From Fidelibacterota bacterium (GTDB lineage: Bacteria; Fidelibacterota; UBA2242), in the NCBI GenBank assembly GCA_028719225.1, contig JAQUKI010000003.1:1-34474 (forward strand): 34,474 nucleotides of DNA. Reading direction: 5' to 3'. A program made the translations under genes and the position numbers. Each line of letters begins with the position of its first letter. Position 1 is the stretch's first letter. A model generated the notes under the pieces. The model had not been told where the DNA came from and made no database searches. It worked only from the letters and a program-made list of their open reading frames with translations. This document shows, piece by piece, positions 8,356 through 16,907 of the stretch.

Positions 8356-10155
8356 TTATTCAACCGTGACCGATTTAGCCAGATTACGCGGCTTATCGAC
8401 ATTCAAACCTTTTTGATCGGCAATCTCGTAAGCCAGAAGTTGTAACGGGATCACATTGAGCAACGGCGATAAATCCTCATCCGTTTCCGGAACATAAAAA
8501 ATGTGATTCGACAAATCATTGAGTAGTTTATTCTCACGGTCGGTGACGGTCAGAATTATACCTCGACGCGCCTTGACTTCCTGCATATTCGACATGACTT
8601 TATCGAAAACCTGTCCGTTTGTCGCTAAAAATACGACCGGCATATTTTCGTCGATCAGAGCGATCGGCCCGTGTTTCATCTCTGCGGCGGGATAACCTTC
8701 GGCATGAATGTATGAAATCTCTTTCAACTTTAACGCTCCTTCGAGAGCGACGGGAAAACTGATCCCCCGCCCGAGATAAAGCGCATTTTGCTTTTGCGAG
8801 TATTCCGAGGCGATTCGTGTAATTTGAGGTGCATCTTCGAGAATTTTTCCAATCTGCGCCGGGATTTGAAACAAACGCTCGATGAACGCATCCGACACAG
8901 GCAGACGCTTTTCTTGCCGAAACCAAAGACTCAACAGCAACAGCGCCATCGTCTGACAGACAAACGCCTTGGTGCTGGCAACGCCAATCTCAGGCCCGGC
9001 ATGAAGATAAATACCTGAATTCACCTCACGGGCGATCGTCGAACCAACCGCATTTACAATTCCGATAACCTGCGCACCGGCAGTTTTCGCCTTACGCAGA
9101 GCCGCTAATGTATCAGCCGTTTCTCCCGATTGAGAGATGACAACCACCAGAACATTTTCATCGATAATGCCTTGCCGATAGCGGAATTCTGAGGCGTAAT
9201 CAACTTCAGCCGGAATGCCAGCGTATTTTTCAAAGTATATTTTTCCAATCAGAGCCGAATGCCAACTGGTTCCGCAGGCAGTGAGAAGAATTCGTTTCAC
9301 TCTGTCGAAATCGACCGACAGAGAAAGTTTAACCCTATTATCCTTGATCCGGCCACGGAGTGTGTTTAAAATGGCTTCCGGTTGCTCAAAGATTTCCTTG
9401 AGCATGAAGTGTTTGAAGCCTCTTTTTTCAATCTGACCAGCCGTCCACCGGATTTCCTGAATTTCAGGCGTTATCATACTCCCGTCCAATTTCCGGACAA
9501 TACATTCTGTTCCGTTGATGACGGCGATCTCATTGTCGTTTAAATAAACAACCTTTTTGGTATGCGCAACAATTGCGACGGCGTCCGATGCTATGATCGT
9601 CTCATTTTGGCCCAGACCGATGACCATCGGCGAACCTTTTCGTGCGACAACAATCTTATTTTCAGAGCGGTGAAGAACCGCTAAACCATAGGTCCCCTCG
9701 ACATTTTCCAATGCCGCTACCACGGCAGATTCCAGGTTGCCCCGATAAAATTTCTCGATCAGATGAACGATCACTTCAGAATCGGTTTCCGATGTAAATC
9801 TGTGTCCTTCACTGATCAATAATTCTTTTAAAACGGAATAATTCTCGATGATGCCATTATGAACAATGACGATCGATCCGTCACAGGAAAGATGCGGGTG
9901 CGCATTGATTTCGTTCGGTTCGCCATGAGTTGCCCAGCGTGTGTGGGCAATTCCGATCTTGCTGGCAGTTGCGCTGGAATCGACGGCCTTTTCCAGTTCT
10001 GAAATTCTGCCTTTGCGCTTGACGGTCACCAATTCTTTTTCGCCCATGACAGAAAAACCCGCGCTGTCGTACCCGCGATACTCCAATTTTTTCAGTCCGT
10101 CCAAGAGAATCGGCAATGCCGGACGATAGCCGATGTAAGCAATGATTCCGCACAT
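8356..10155 (-). CDS. glmS: Glutamine--fructose-6-phosphate aminotransferase (isomerizing)
   Basis: MCGIIAYIGYRPALPILLDGLKKLEYRGYDSAGF N-terminus with catalytic Cys; SIS domains (TACGTSWHSALIGKIYFE, ISQSGETADTLAAL); C-terminus NLAKSVTVE. SD ggag upstream. Confidence 0.97.
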   Translation of the reverse strand: MCGIIAYIGYRPALPILLDGLKKLEYRGYDSAGFSVMGEKELVTVKRKGRISELEKAVDSSATASKIGIAHTRWATHGEPNEINAHPHLSCDGSIVIVHNGIIENYSVLKELLISEGHRFTSETDSEVIVHLIEKFYRGNLESAVVAALENVEGTYGLAVLHRSENKIVVARKGSPMVIGLGQNETIIASDAVAIVAHTKKVVYLNDNEIAVINGTECIVRKLDGSMITPEIQEIRWTAGQIEKRGFKHFMLKEIFEQPEAILNTLRGRIKDNRVKLSLSVDFDRVKRILLTACGTSWHSALIGKIYFEKYAGIPAEVDYASEFRYRQGIIDENVLVVVISQSGETADTLAALRKAKTAGAQVIGIVNAVGSTIAREVNSGIYLHAGPEIGVASTKAFVCQTMALLLLSLWFRQEKRLPVSDAFIERLFQIPAQIGKILEDAPQITRIASEYSQKQNALYLGRGISFPVALEGALKLKEISYIHAEGYPAAEMKHGPIALIDENMPVVFLATNGQVFDKVMSNMQEVKARRGIILTVTDRENKLLNDLSNHIFYVPETDEDLSPLLNVIPLQLLAYEIADQKGLNVDKPRNLAKSVTVE

Positions 10156-10195
10156 ATTACTATTCTCCTAAAACTATTTGGAAAACGGATAGCGT

Positions 10196-11164
10196 CTATT
10201 CGCCGACAATTTGATTCAACCGGACGACCGTTGCACCCCAACCGCCGCCCATTTCACCTGAAATCTGGTAAGAATCAACTTCGGACGGCATTTTCTCGAG
10301 CAGGCGATGAACGGTTTCCCGAAGCGCGCCCGTTCCTTTGCCGTGAATGATCCGCACCTGAAAAATGCCGCGCCTACGACATTCGGCAAGATAATCAGTC
10401 AACAATTCTTTCACTTCGTGCGGCTGAAAAGTATGCAGATCAAGTGTTCCGTCGATCGGAATTTCAACAGGATTCTCTTCATCCGAATTTACCAGATTAA
10501 ATGCGTTGCGTGCTTCAGTGACAAATTTTTCAACCAGCCGCCTTTCTTTATTGCCGTCGGAATCTTCGACGCCGGTGTGTGCATCGACTGCTGCCGGTCG
10601 AACGTCCACAATGGCTTTCCGGACATTTTTTACATTCAGACCGCCTGCAAGAATCACCGGTTTGGGCGAAAATTCAATCAATTGCCGGCTGATATTCCAA
10701 TCGTGAGTTTTTCCGGTTGCACCGCTGGCGCCGGTTTTCGGATCGAACGAATCGAGGATAAATCCATCGATCCGCGATGAGAAACGTTCGATTTCAGCAG
10801 TCAATTCAGTCAAACTCGTTTTGACGATCAGACTTTTAATAATACGAAGTTCCGGGCGCTGTTTTTTTAATTTGACGAGTTCCGGCATCGCTATCGATCC
10901 GTGAATCTGGACGATTGATACATCGAGGAAATCCATCAGACCGAAAATCTCATCGGCGTTATCTAAGTACGTGATCAATACAGATCGGTCGGCAATTCTC
11001 AAATTCCGAATGATTTCAGCAACAGTTTCGGGTGGTATATCTTCCCGATGAACGGCTAATTTTAACGGGAATCCAAGAAAATCTACCCCACAATCCAACA
11101 GCATTTTTGCTTCGGAAAGGCTCTTGATTCCGGCAATCTGAATGCTATTTTTCAGAAATGACAT
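10196..11164 (-). CDS. TrpF-like (phosphoribosylanthranilate isomerase fold) domain fused to a C-terminal Smr domain
   Basis: N-terminal ~220 aa aligns to TrpF (IQIAGIKSLSEAKMLLDCGVDFLGF; VQIHG; GFILDSFDP..GATGKTHDW; LAGGLNVKNVRKAIVDVRPAAVDAHTGVE). C-terminal Smr signature (LDLHTFQPHEVKELL...VRIIHGKGTGALRETVHRLL...GGWGATVVRL). ATG at 11164 preferred over the ORF-track start at 11197, which overlaps the upstream gene. Confidence 0.85.
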   Translation of the reverse strand: MSFLKNSIQIAGIKSLSEAKMLLDCGVDFLGFPLKLAVHREDIPPETVAEIIRNLRIADRSVLITYLDNADEIFGLMDFLDVSIVQIHGSIAMPELVKLKKQRPELRIIKSLIVKTSLTELTAEIERFSSRIDGFILDSFDPKTGASGATGKTHDWNISRQLIEFSPKPVILAGGLNVKNVRKAIVDVRPAAVDAHTGVEDSDGNKERRLVEKFVTEARNAFNLVNSDEENPVEIPIDGTLDLHTFQPHEVKELLTDYLAECRRRGIFQVRIIHGKGTGALRETVHRLLEKMPSEVDSYQISGEMGGGWGATVVRLNQIVGE

Positions 11165-11169
11165 GCCGT

Positions 11170-11898
11170 TCACTTCAAATTGATATAAAGTCCCCATAAG
11201 GCGTCCGGCTCGCTCGTGAATGTCATCCGCTCGTTTTTCGTCGGATGATTGAACGACAGCGAATAGGAATGAAGCGCGATGGCGGTACCATCATTAAATT
11301 TGGTCTTGGAGCCGTAACGCAGGTCGCCGAACACAGGAAAGCCGCGATGCGCGAATTGAACGCGTATCTGATGATGTCGTCCGGTGATGATTTCGACCTC
11401 GGCGAGTGAATAGCCGTTTTCGTAATTCAGTCGGCGAAAGCGCAATTCAGCCGGTTGTCCTTTGCCGCTTTTCACGATCCGGCTTGTCACGCCGTCGCGC
11501 AGAATGTCATCTGTCCATGTCCCGGAGTCCGGAATTCTTCCTTCAGCGAGAACGCGGTAAATTTTAACCACTTGCTTCGTCTGAAATTGGGCGGTCAGGC
11601 GGGCGGCGGCTTTGGAAGTTCTGGCAAAAACGACAACGCCTGAAGCCGGTCTATCGATGCGATGGACGAGCCCAAGAAAAACCTCGCCAGGTTTTTGATA
11701 TTTTTCCTTGATGTAATTCCGGGCAATTTCCAGTAATGTAATGTCGCCGGTTTGATCACCCTGCATCAGTATTCCGGCCGGTTTATCGACAACCAGTAGA
11801 TGATTGTCCTGATAGAGAATTTTTAACGGTAGGTTTGATTGATTTTTCACGACTGCTAATTTCCGGCAATTCGGTGGAAATGCCAAGTCATTCCGCAT
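11170..11898 (-). CDS. RluA-family (RluC/RluD-like) pseudouridine synthase
   Basis: 'ILYQDNHLLVVDKPAGI', 'GLVHRIDRPASGVVVFARTSKAA' with the catalytic Asp, 'TGRHHQIRVQFAHRGFPVFGDLRYG'. Confidence 0.9.
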   Translation of the reverse strand: MRNDLAFPPNCRKLAVVKNQSNLPLKILYQDNHLLVVDKPAGILMQGDQTGDITLLEIARNYIKEKYQKPGEVFLGLVHRIDRPASGVVVFARTSKAAARLTAQFQTKQVVKIYRVLAEGRIPDSGTWTDDILRDGVTSRIVKSGKGQPAELRFRRLNYENGYSLAEVEIITGRHHQIRVQFAHRGFPVFGDLRYGSKTKFNDGTAIALHSYSLSFNHPTKNERMTFTSEPDALWGLYINLK

Positions 11899-11996
11899 AG
11901 AGATTCAATCCGCATTGCAGCAGATTCGGAAACGGGTCGAATAATCGCGATAAAATGGACGATGATGATGGCTGATCGTATTTAAAAATCCGGCGT

Positions 11997-13460
11997 TTAG
12001 AAATAATATCCCAGATTGAAATGATGCCGTTGCCCACCGCGATTTATGTATTCTACCCCCGGAGTTTTCTTAGTAAAGCGAATCGGACTGGCATCAAGAC
12101 GTCGGCCGGCTGGGATCAATTGCTGAAAAGTGTAGGCCAATCCGAACGGGCCTCTGCGCCACTCCGTTTCCACGTGTAAATCCAGTAAGTGCAGGCTGTA
12201 CGTGAAAGGGTAGTCAAGCGGGACTGATTCCAAACCGAGCATTAGATCGGCGCCCCCTTTTATCCAGAAATTGTACAATGTATGAGTATAAGTCAATCCC
12301 ATCTGGCTTTGAAAATTCTTGAAAATGAATTTATGGTTCAATCCAATCTGCTGAGAAAATGACGATCCACGCGAGATATCGATGGTGGCCGCATGGGAAA
12401 TCGGTATTATTCCCCACTGAAAACCGATGACCGGCGTATTCAATGAAACATCGAGATCATAAGTCGCTAAAGACAAGCCGCCGAATATTTCCATATTCTG
12501 TTTATCCGTGATAAAATTGATCGCGGAACCGGAGCGTCCAACATCTCCCTGGCCTAGCGTTTTCAAATCAGTAATATCAGGACGGTTATTGTCGATAACA
12601 TAATTGAATTTGTCGCTGAAAAATGTAATTGATAAATCTTTTAGAAATGTTTGATCCGAGAGTAAAGAAAAACGATAAAATTTATCAACCCCGTTTATCG
12701 GAAAATCTATTCGTCGTTGTCCGGCCAGGGCTGCTTTCTGACCGGAATTGATATAGTTGATTCGACAGTCCGAATCGAAATCCGCATAACGCATTGAAAT
12801 ACCGATTCGGTAACGTCTGTTCAAACAGGTTGAAGCATATAAGGAAAAACCGGATTTTTCCAAACTTAGAGTATTGATCAGTTCCCGTCCGAAAGTTGGC
12901 TCAAGCAGGTCGAAGAAGTACTTATTGGTACGGGAATCTTCCGATTGCGGAAAAGAAATAATGTCGATCGTGAAAGGCGTTGAACTTCGACTGGATTCGA
13001 AACTGCCACCGAAATGACCGACACCGAAGGTAAGAGCCCAACCGGTCGAAAAAAATGTGTTAATAATCCGGCAACGACTGACGAGGTTTGTCTGATCGTC
13101 GAGATTATTAAAATAGGAAATATTTCTGGTGGCTTTTGCTGTGACTATCTGATTGGTTCGGCCGATGTGGAACGGCCATTGCAACCGCAATTCATTACTC
13201 TGTTCGGCGAGAGTCAGCGCTGTCTTGCTAGTAATTTTTTTACGGTAGATATCGTCATAGCCAGCCGAAGCCGCGATAAAACATGCAGACGAGTTCACTT
13301 CGGCAAATGAGATAGTGTGAATTTTCGGAAAGCCCGACAGGCTGTAAACAGATTCCTGCCATTGACCGGCCAAGACCGTTGTAGCGATGACCAGTATTGA
13401 TAATAAAGTGGGGAAAAGCCGGTGACTTTTCCCCACAAAAAACGTGCGGATTATAGACAA
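11997..13460 (-). CDS. Predicted outer-membrane beta-barrel protein, unknown function
   Basis: N-terminal signal segment (LFPTLLSILVIATTVLAGQW), many alternating amphipathic strands, C-terminal aromatic 'HHFNLGYYF'. Starts 8 bp after the upstream T9SS-CTD gene. Confidence 0.6.
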   Translation of the reverse strand: MSIIRTFFVGKSHRLFPTLLSILVIATTVLAGQWQESVYSLSGFPKIHTISFAEVNSSACFIAASAGYDDIYRKKITSKTALTLAEQSNELRLQWPFHIGRTNQIVTAKATRNISYFNNLDDQTNLVSRCRIINTFFSTGWALTFGVGHFGGSFESSRSSTPFTIDIISFPQSEDSRTNKYFFDLLEPTFGRELINTLSLEKSGFSLYASTCLNRRYRIGISMRYADFDSDCRINYINSGQKAALAGQRRIDFPINGVDKFYRFSLLSDQTFLKDLSITFFSDKFNYVIDNNRPDITDLKTLGQGDVGRSGSAINFITDKQNMEIFGGLSLATYDLDVSLNTPVIGFQWGIIPISHAATIDISRGSSFSQQIGLNHKFIFKNFQSQMGLTYTHTLYNFWIKGGADLMLGLESVPLDYPFTYSLHLLDLHVETEWRRGPFGLAYTFQQLIPAGRRLDASPIRFTKKTPGVEYINRGGQRHHFNLGYYF

Positions 13461-13468
13461 TCCTGTTC

Positions 13469-15838
13469 CTATTTAAGCAGTGTCATTTTGCGGATCGTCT
13501 GGTGACCGTTAATCTCCAGGCTGGCAAAATAAATGCCGGAAGGATAACGGGAAGAATTCCACGTAAAGGCAATCCGTCCGGCGGAAACCTTACGATTGAC
13601 GATCTGCTCAATCATATGCCCCTGCAAATCGACAATTGACAATTTGACGATAGATTCCTGCGGCAGATCGAATACGATATTCGTCGTTGGATTAAACGGA
13701 TTCGGATATATCGGGTAAAGTTTGAACTCAGTCGGTAAAATCTGGTCTCTCTTGGCTATGCCGACCTTAAAGCGGTCTGGGAACATACCTCCCAGCGTGC
13801 TGTCGGTACCCATGAAGAAATTCTTCATCATCATCAGGAAACTGGTCGGCGGATTATCGAACCAAGCCGATACGTTGACCCGCTCGCCATCAATCATTAT
13901 TGTTGAATCCGAAGTAGCGAAATCTTCAAACAAACTCCACGCAATGTCCGCCGATTTTTCCGACTTTTCCTGCATGTTTACGGCGTTCATATTAAAGTCG
14001 CCCTGATAAGGTTCCATGGCAATGAACAAATCTGTTACATTATCAAAGAACACTCCGAAACTTTTAAAGGAATCTTTCAACCAGACACCGGTTTCGTGGA
14101 ATTTCTCGATGCCGTAAGGAGTTACCGTTAAAAATTCCGGATTGGATTGTTCCAGAATGTTAATCAAATCCATCGGGCCTTCGACATTAGAAAAATCCAG
14201 ATATTCAGGATCAAGATCCAATATGAATATCTGATCGAGTTCATTGTACAGCCCGGTTAAAGCATCAGCCATCATTGACATGGCATTGCACGCCAGTTCA
14301 ATCATCTCAGTAGCGACCTTGACTTGCGATACGGTCAGATAATAAATGGAAAATTCACTGTTTTCACCCAGTATATAGGATCCCAGACCGTCGTCATAGG
14401 TTTTTACTAAAACCACGTAATTCGTCACAGCGCCGCTCTCGATGTACTGATCGACATGGAAGCGGATTACGTCGATCTGATCCTGCACATCGAAATCGCT
14501 CCATTCATAAGTAGCGAACAGACTGTCGATCCGTCCGCTCGAAATTAATTGCATGACTGACTCGATATTGCCGAAATATTCCTCATCGTTCAATAAATCG
14601 TAAAGCAGCGTCAGCGCCAAACCCAAATGTTCATCAGGAGTCAGGGTCGTAAGTGGTAGTGATTCTTTAAGGAGCAGAACCTGCTGGTAGGCGTGGAGCT
14701 TAGTTTCAAATTGCTCTTGGGTATCATTGGCATTCAGAATGATGTCGGAGGCGATCATGGCATACATATCGGAAGTCAATCCGTTGGGAAATGTGTTATA
14801 GAATGTGTAGGTCGTCTGTTCGCCGCTACGGTAATAATCCTTGTAAGCTCCCATGAGGCCATTGTGATGCGCCAGGCTTTCAATTATGACGCGCGGCCGG
14901 ATAACCTTATTTTCGGTTTCGAGGCCGATTGGATAGGTTTTCCCACCCAGTAGTGTGTCTATTTCGGCAATGCCTTTTTGGAGCGAATCCATCCAAGCTA
15001 GCTCGAATTCAAACGGGGCAAACGGCTGATTCCAAAGTAATACCTGAACACTATCGATCAGAGCGCTCAATGAATCGAGTCCTTGCCGGGCAACAATCAC
15101 TCCCGGATCGATGGCCGGGCTGTTATTGTTCAATGAATCGAGTATCTGAGTAAAACCGCTATCAAGAGTAACCGCCAGGTTTTCGCCCAATGTTGCAATC
15201 ATTTTTTGTCTGTCGAAAAACGTTCTGGAAAAGACGAACAGGGTGTCTTCATACTGAGAACCCATCACCTGGACGTTAAACTCGAAATCGGCGGTGCTAT
15301 CAAACACGGCTGCCCAGTGCTCGCCAAAAGCGTCCATCAGTGGTTCGGTCTTACCTCCGAAATAATCGACTGTCTCGTTCATATCGTCGGCCAACATACT
15401 GCTGTTAGTCAACCATTCATCGATTGAATCACGATAAGCCGGATAAGTACCAGATTCAAAGAATTCAGTCAGGTTCAGCACAAATGCGTTCGGATTGCCG
15501 GCATCGAATAGTGGAAAAATATCTGTGATGGTTTGATTAACGCCCAAGATAATATTGTCACTCATTTTTTCCATCAAATATTCAAGATCGTTGACCAGAG
15601 TGTCGCCATTAACATAAGTACGGGCGGCTTGTATAATGGCCAGTCCCATATGGGCTTTCATTGTCTGGGTATCATCGGCTCCCGGTAATAATTTAAGATA
15701 TTCCGTCTCCATACTGTCGAGATAAGCGTTATATCCCGACGTAATTTCATTCCGGAGAATGAGATCTGGAACTTGAGCAAAAAGGGTGGTCGCTAAAATC
15801 AGTGTGATTATTAAGGGCATTTTTAACAAATTATTCAT
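13469..15838 (-). CDS. Large secreted protein with T9SS-type C-terminal sorting domain, unknown function
   Basis: Signal peptide MNNLLKMPLIITLILATTLFAQ from ATG 15838 with SD ggaggag. C-terminus 'LYPIYPNPFNPTTNIVFDLPQESIVKLSIVDLQGHMIEQIVNRKVSAGRIAFTWNSSRYPSGIYFASLEINGHQTIRKMTLLK'. Confidence 0.85.
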   Translation of the reverse strand: MNNLLKMPLIITLILATTLFAQVPDLILRNEITSGYNAYLDSMETEYLKLLPGADDTQTMKAHMGLAIIQAARTYVNGDTLVNDLEYLMEKMSDNIILGVNQTITDIFPLFDAGNPNAFVLNLTEFFESGTYPAYRDSIDEWLTNSSMLADDMNETVDYFGGKTEPLMDAFGEHWAAVFDSTADFEFNVQVMGSQYEDTLFVFSRTFFDRQKMIATLGENLAVTLDSGFTQILDSLNNNSPAIDPGVIVARQGLDSLSALIDSVQVLLWNQPFAPFEFELAWMDSLQKGIAEIDTLLGGKTYPIGLETENKVIRPRVIIESLAHHNGLMGAYKDYYRSGEQTTYTFYNTFPNGLTSDMYAMIASDIILNANDTQEQFETKLHAYQQVLLLKESLPLTTLTPDEHLGLALTLLYDLLNDEEYFGNIESVMQLISSGRIDSLFATYEWSDFDVQDQIDVIRFHVDQYIESGAVTNYVVLVKTYDDGLGSYILGENSEFSIYYLTVSQVKVATEMIELACNAMSMMADALTGLYNELDQIFILDLDPEYLDFSNVEGPMDLINILEQSNPEFLTVTPYGIEKFHETGVWLKDSFKSFGVFFDNVTDLFIAMEPYQGDFNMNAVNMQEKSEKSADIAWSLFEDFATSDSTIMIDGERVNVSAWFDNPPTSFLMMMKNFFMGTDSTLGGMFPDRFKVGIAKRDQILPTEFKLYPIYPNPFNPTTNIVFDLPQESIVKLSIVDLQGHMIEQIVNRKVSAGRIAFTWNSSRYPSGIYFASLEINGHQTIRKMTLLK

Positions 15839-16016
15839 AACTCCTCCAATTAATACTAACATAAATTAACAACATTTGGATGAGAAGTTATAACCTATCT
15901 CACACAATTAAACATTTCTCTTCTCAAAGGCTGGCCTATCATCATGATCGTCTTCAGGCTGACTCATTACCAGAAGATTGTTGAGGCAGCGTTGGTTTTT
16001 TCAACCGGTTGCCATG

Positions 16017-16907
16017 TCAGTCTGCATTACGGCAAAGCCGGAAACCAGTCGAATAATCACGATAAGACGGATGATGATGACGATAAGCAATCATACAGGA
16101 ATTGTTACCGCTCGACCAGCTACCGCCGCGCATGATCCGCGTCGTTCCTTCGGCGGGGCCGGTTGGATCGATCTGATACCGATTTGAATATTCCTCGTAC
16201 CAATCCCAACAGCGCTCGATGACATTGCCGCTCATATCGTAAAGACCGATCTCGTTAGGTTTTTTCAAGCCGACAGGATGGGTTTTGCGGTCGGAATTAT
16301 CGACGAACCAGGCGACATCCGGTAAATCACTGCTACCACAATAAAGATAGTTTTTCGAATGATTCCCGCCACGCGCGGCAAATTTCCATTCGGCTTCGGT
16401 CGGCAGGCGATAACCGTCGGCATTGAAATTACATGTAACCAATTGACTCAATGTATCGATAACCGACCAGATGTTGTCATCGGTGACCATCGGTAACTCG
16501 CCAGACAGGATTTGTCCGTCAATTCGATAACACGGCTGAAAACCGGCTTCGATGCTGATATTGTTACAAAATCTGAACACATCTAACCAATCAACCTGTT
16601 CGACCGGCAGGCTATCGCCCTTAAACCATGAAGAATTATATCCCGCAACGGCGATCCATTCCTTTTGAGTCAATTCATATTTGCCGAGATAAAAACTACT
16701 AACCGTTATATAATGTCCGGCGGACTGATCGGTTTTCCCGATGACGAACAGACCGCCTTTTACTAAAACCATATTGTATGGTGAATCGTCCGATTTTTCA
16801 TTTTCGGAACAACCAAAAAAGAATAATATTCCCGAAACGATTAACGAAGCGACTGTCGTTCGTTTAAGTAATAGAAAGAGAGATTTTCTTATTTCATCAA
16901 CATACAT
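16017..16907 (-). CDS. SUMF1 (formylglycine-generating enzyme-like) domain lipoprotein
   Basis: 'NMVLVKGGLFVIGK', 'YRLPTEAEWKFAARGG', 'GLYDMSGNVIERCWDWY', 'MRGGSWSS', 'GFRLCRNAD'; lipobox-like 'ILFFFGC'. Confidence 0.87.
   Translation of the reverse strand: MYVDEIRKSLFLLLKRTTVASLIVSGILFFFGCSENEKSDDSPYNMVLVKGGLFVIGKTDQSAGHYITVSSFYLGKYELTQKEWIAVAGYNSSWFKGDSLPVEQVDWLDVFRFCNNISIEAGFQPCYRIDGQILSGELPMVTDDNIWSVIDTLSQLVTCNFNADGYRLPTEAEWKFAARGGNHSKNYLYCGSSDLPDVAWFVDNSDRKTHPVGLKKPNEIGLYDMSGNVIERCWDWYEEYSNRYQIDPTGPAEGTTRIMRGGSWSSGNNSCMIAYRHHHPSYRDYSTGFRLCRNAD

Noticed and set aside
10307-10780. 157-aa ORF antisense to the TrpF-like/Smr gene
   Set aside because: Shadow ORF opposite a well-supported coding frame.
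15060-15146. Repeated 'CAATGAATCGAG' strings
   Set aside because: Two copies inside the T9SS cargo gene encoding similar LDSL segments; explained by local coding repetition, not a DNA-level element.
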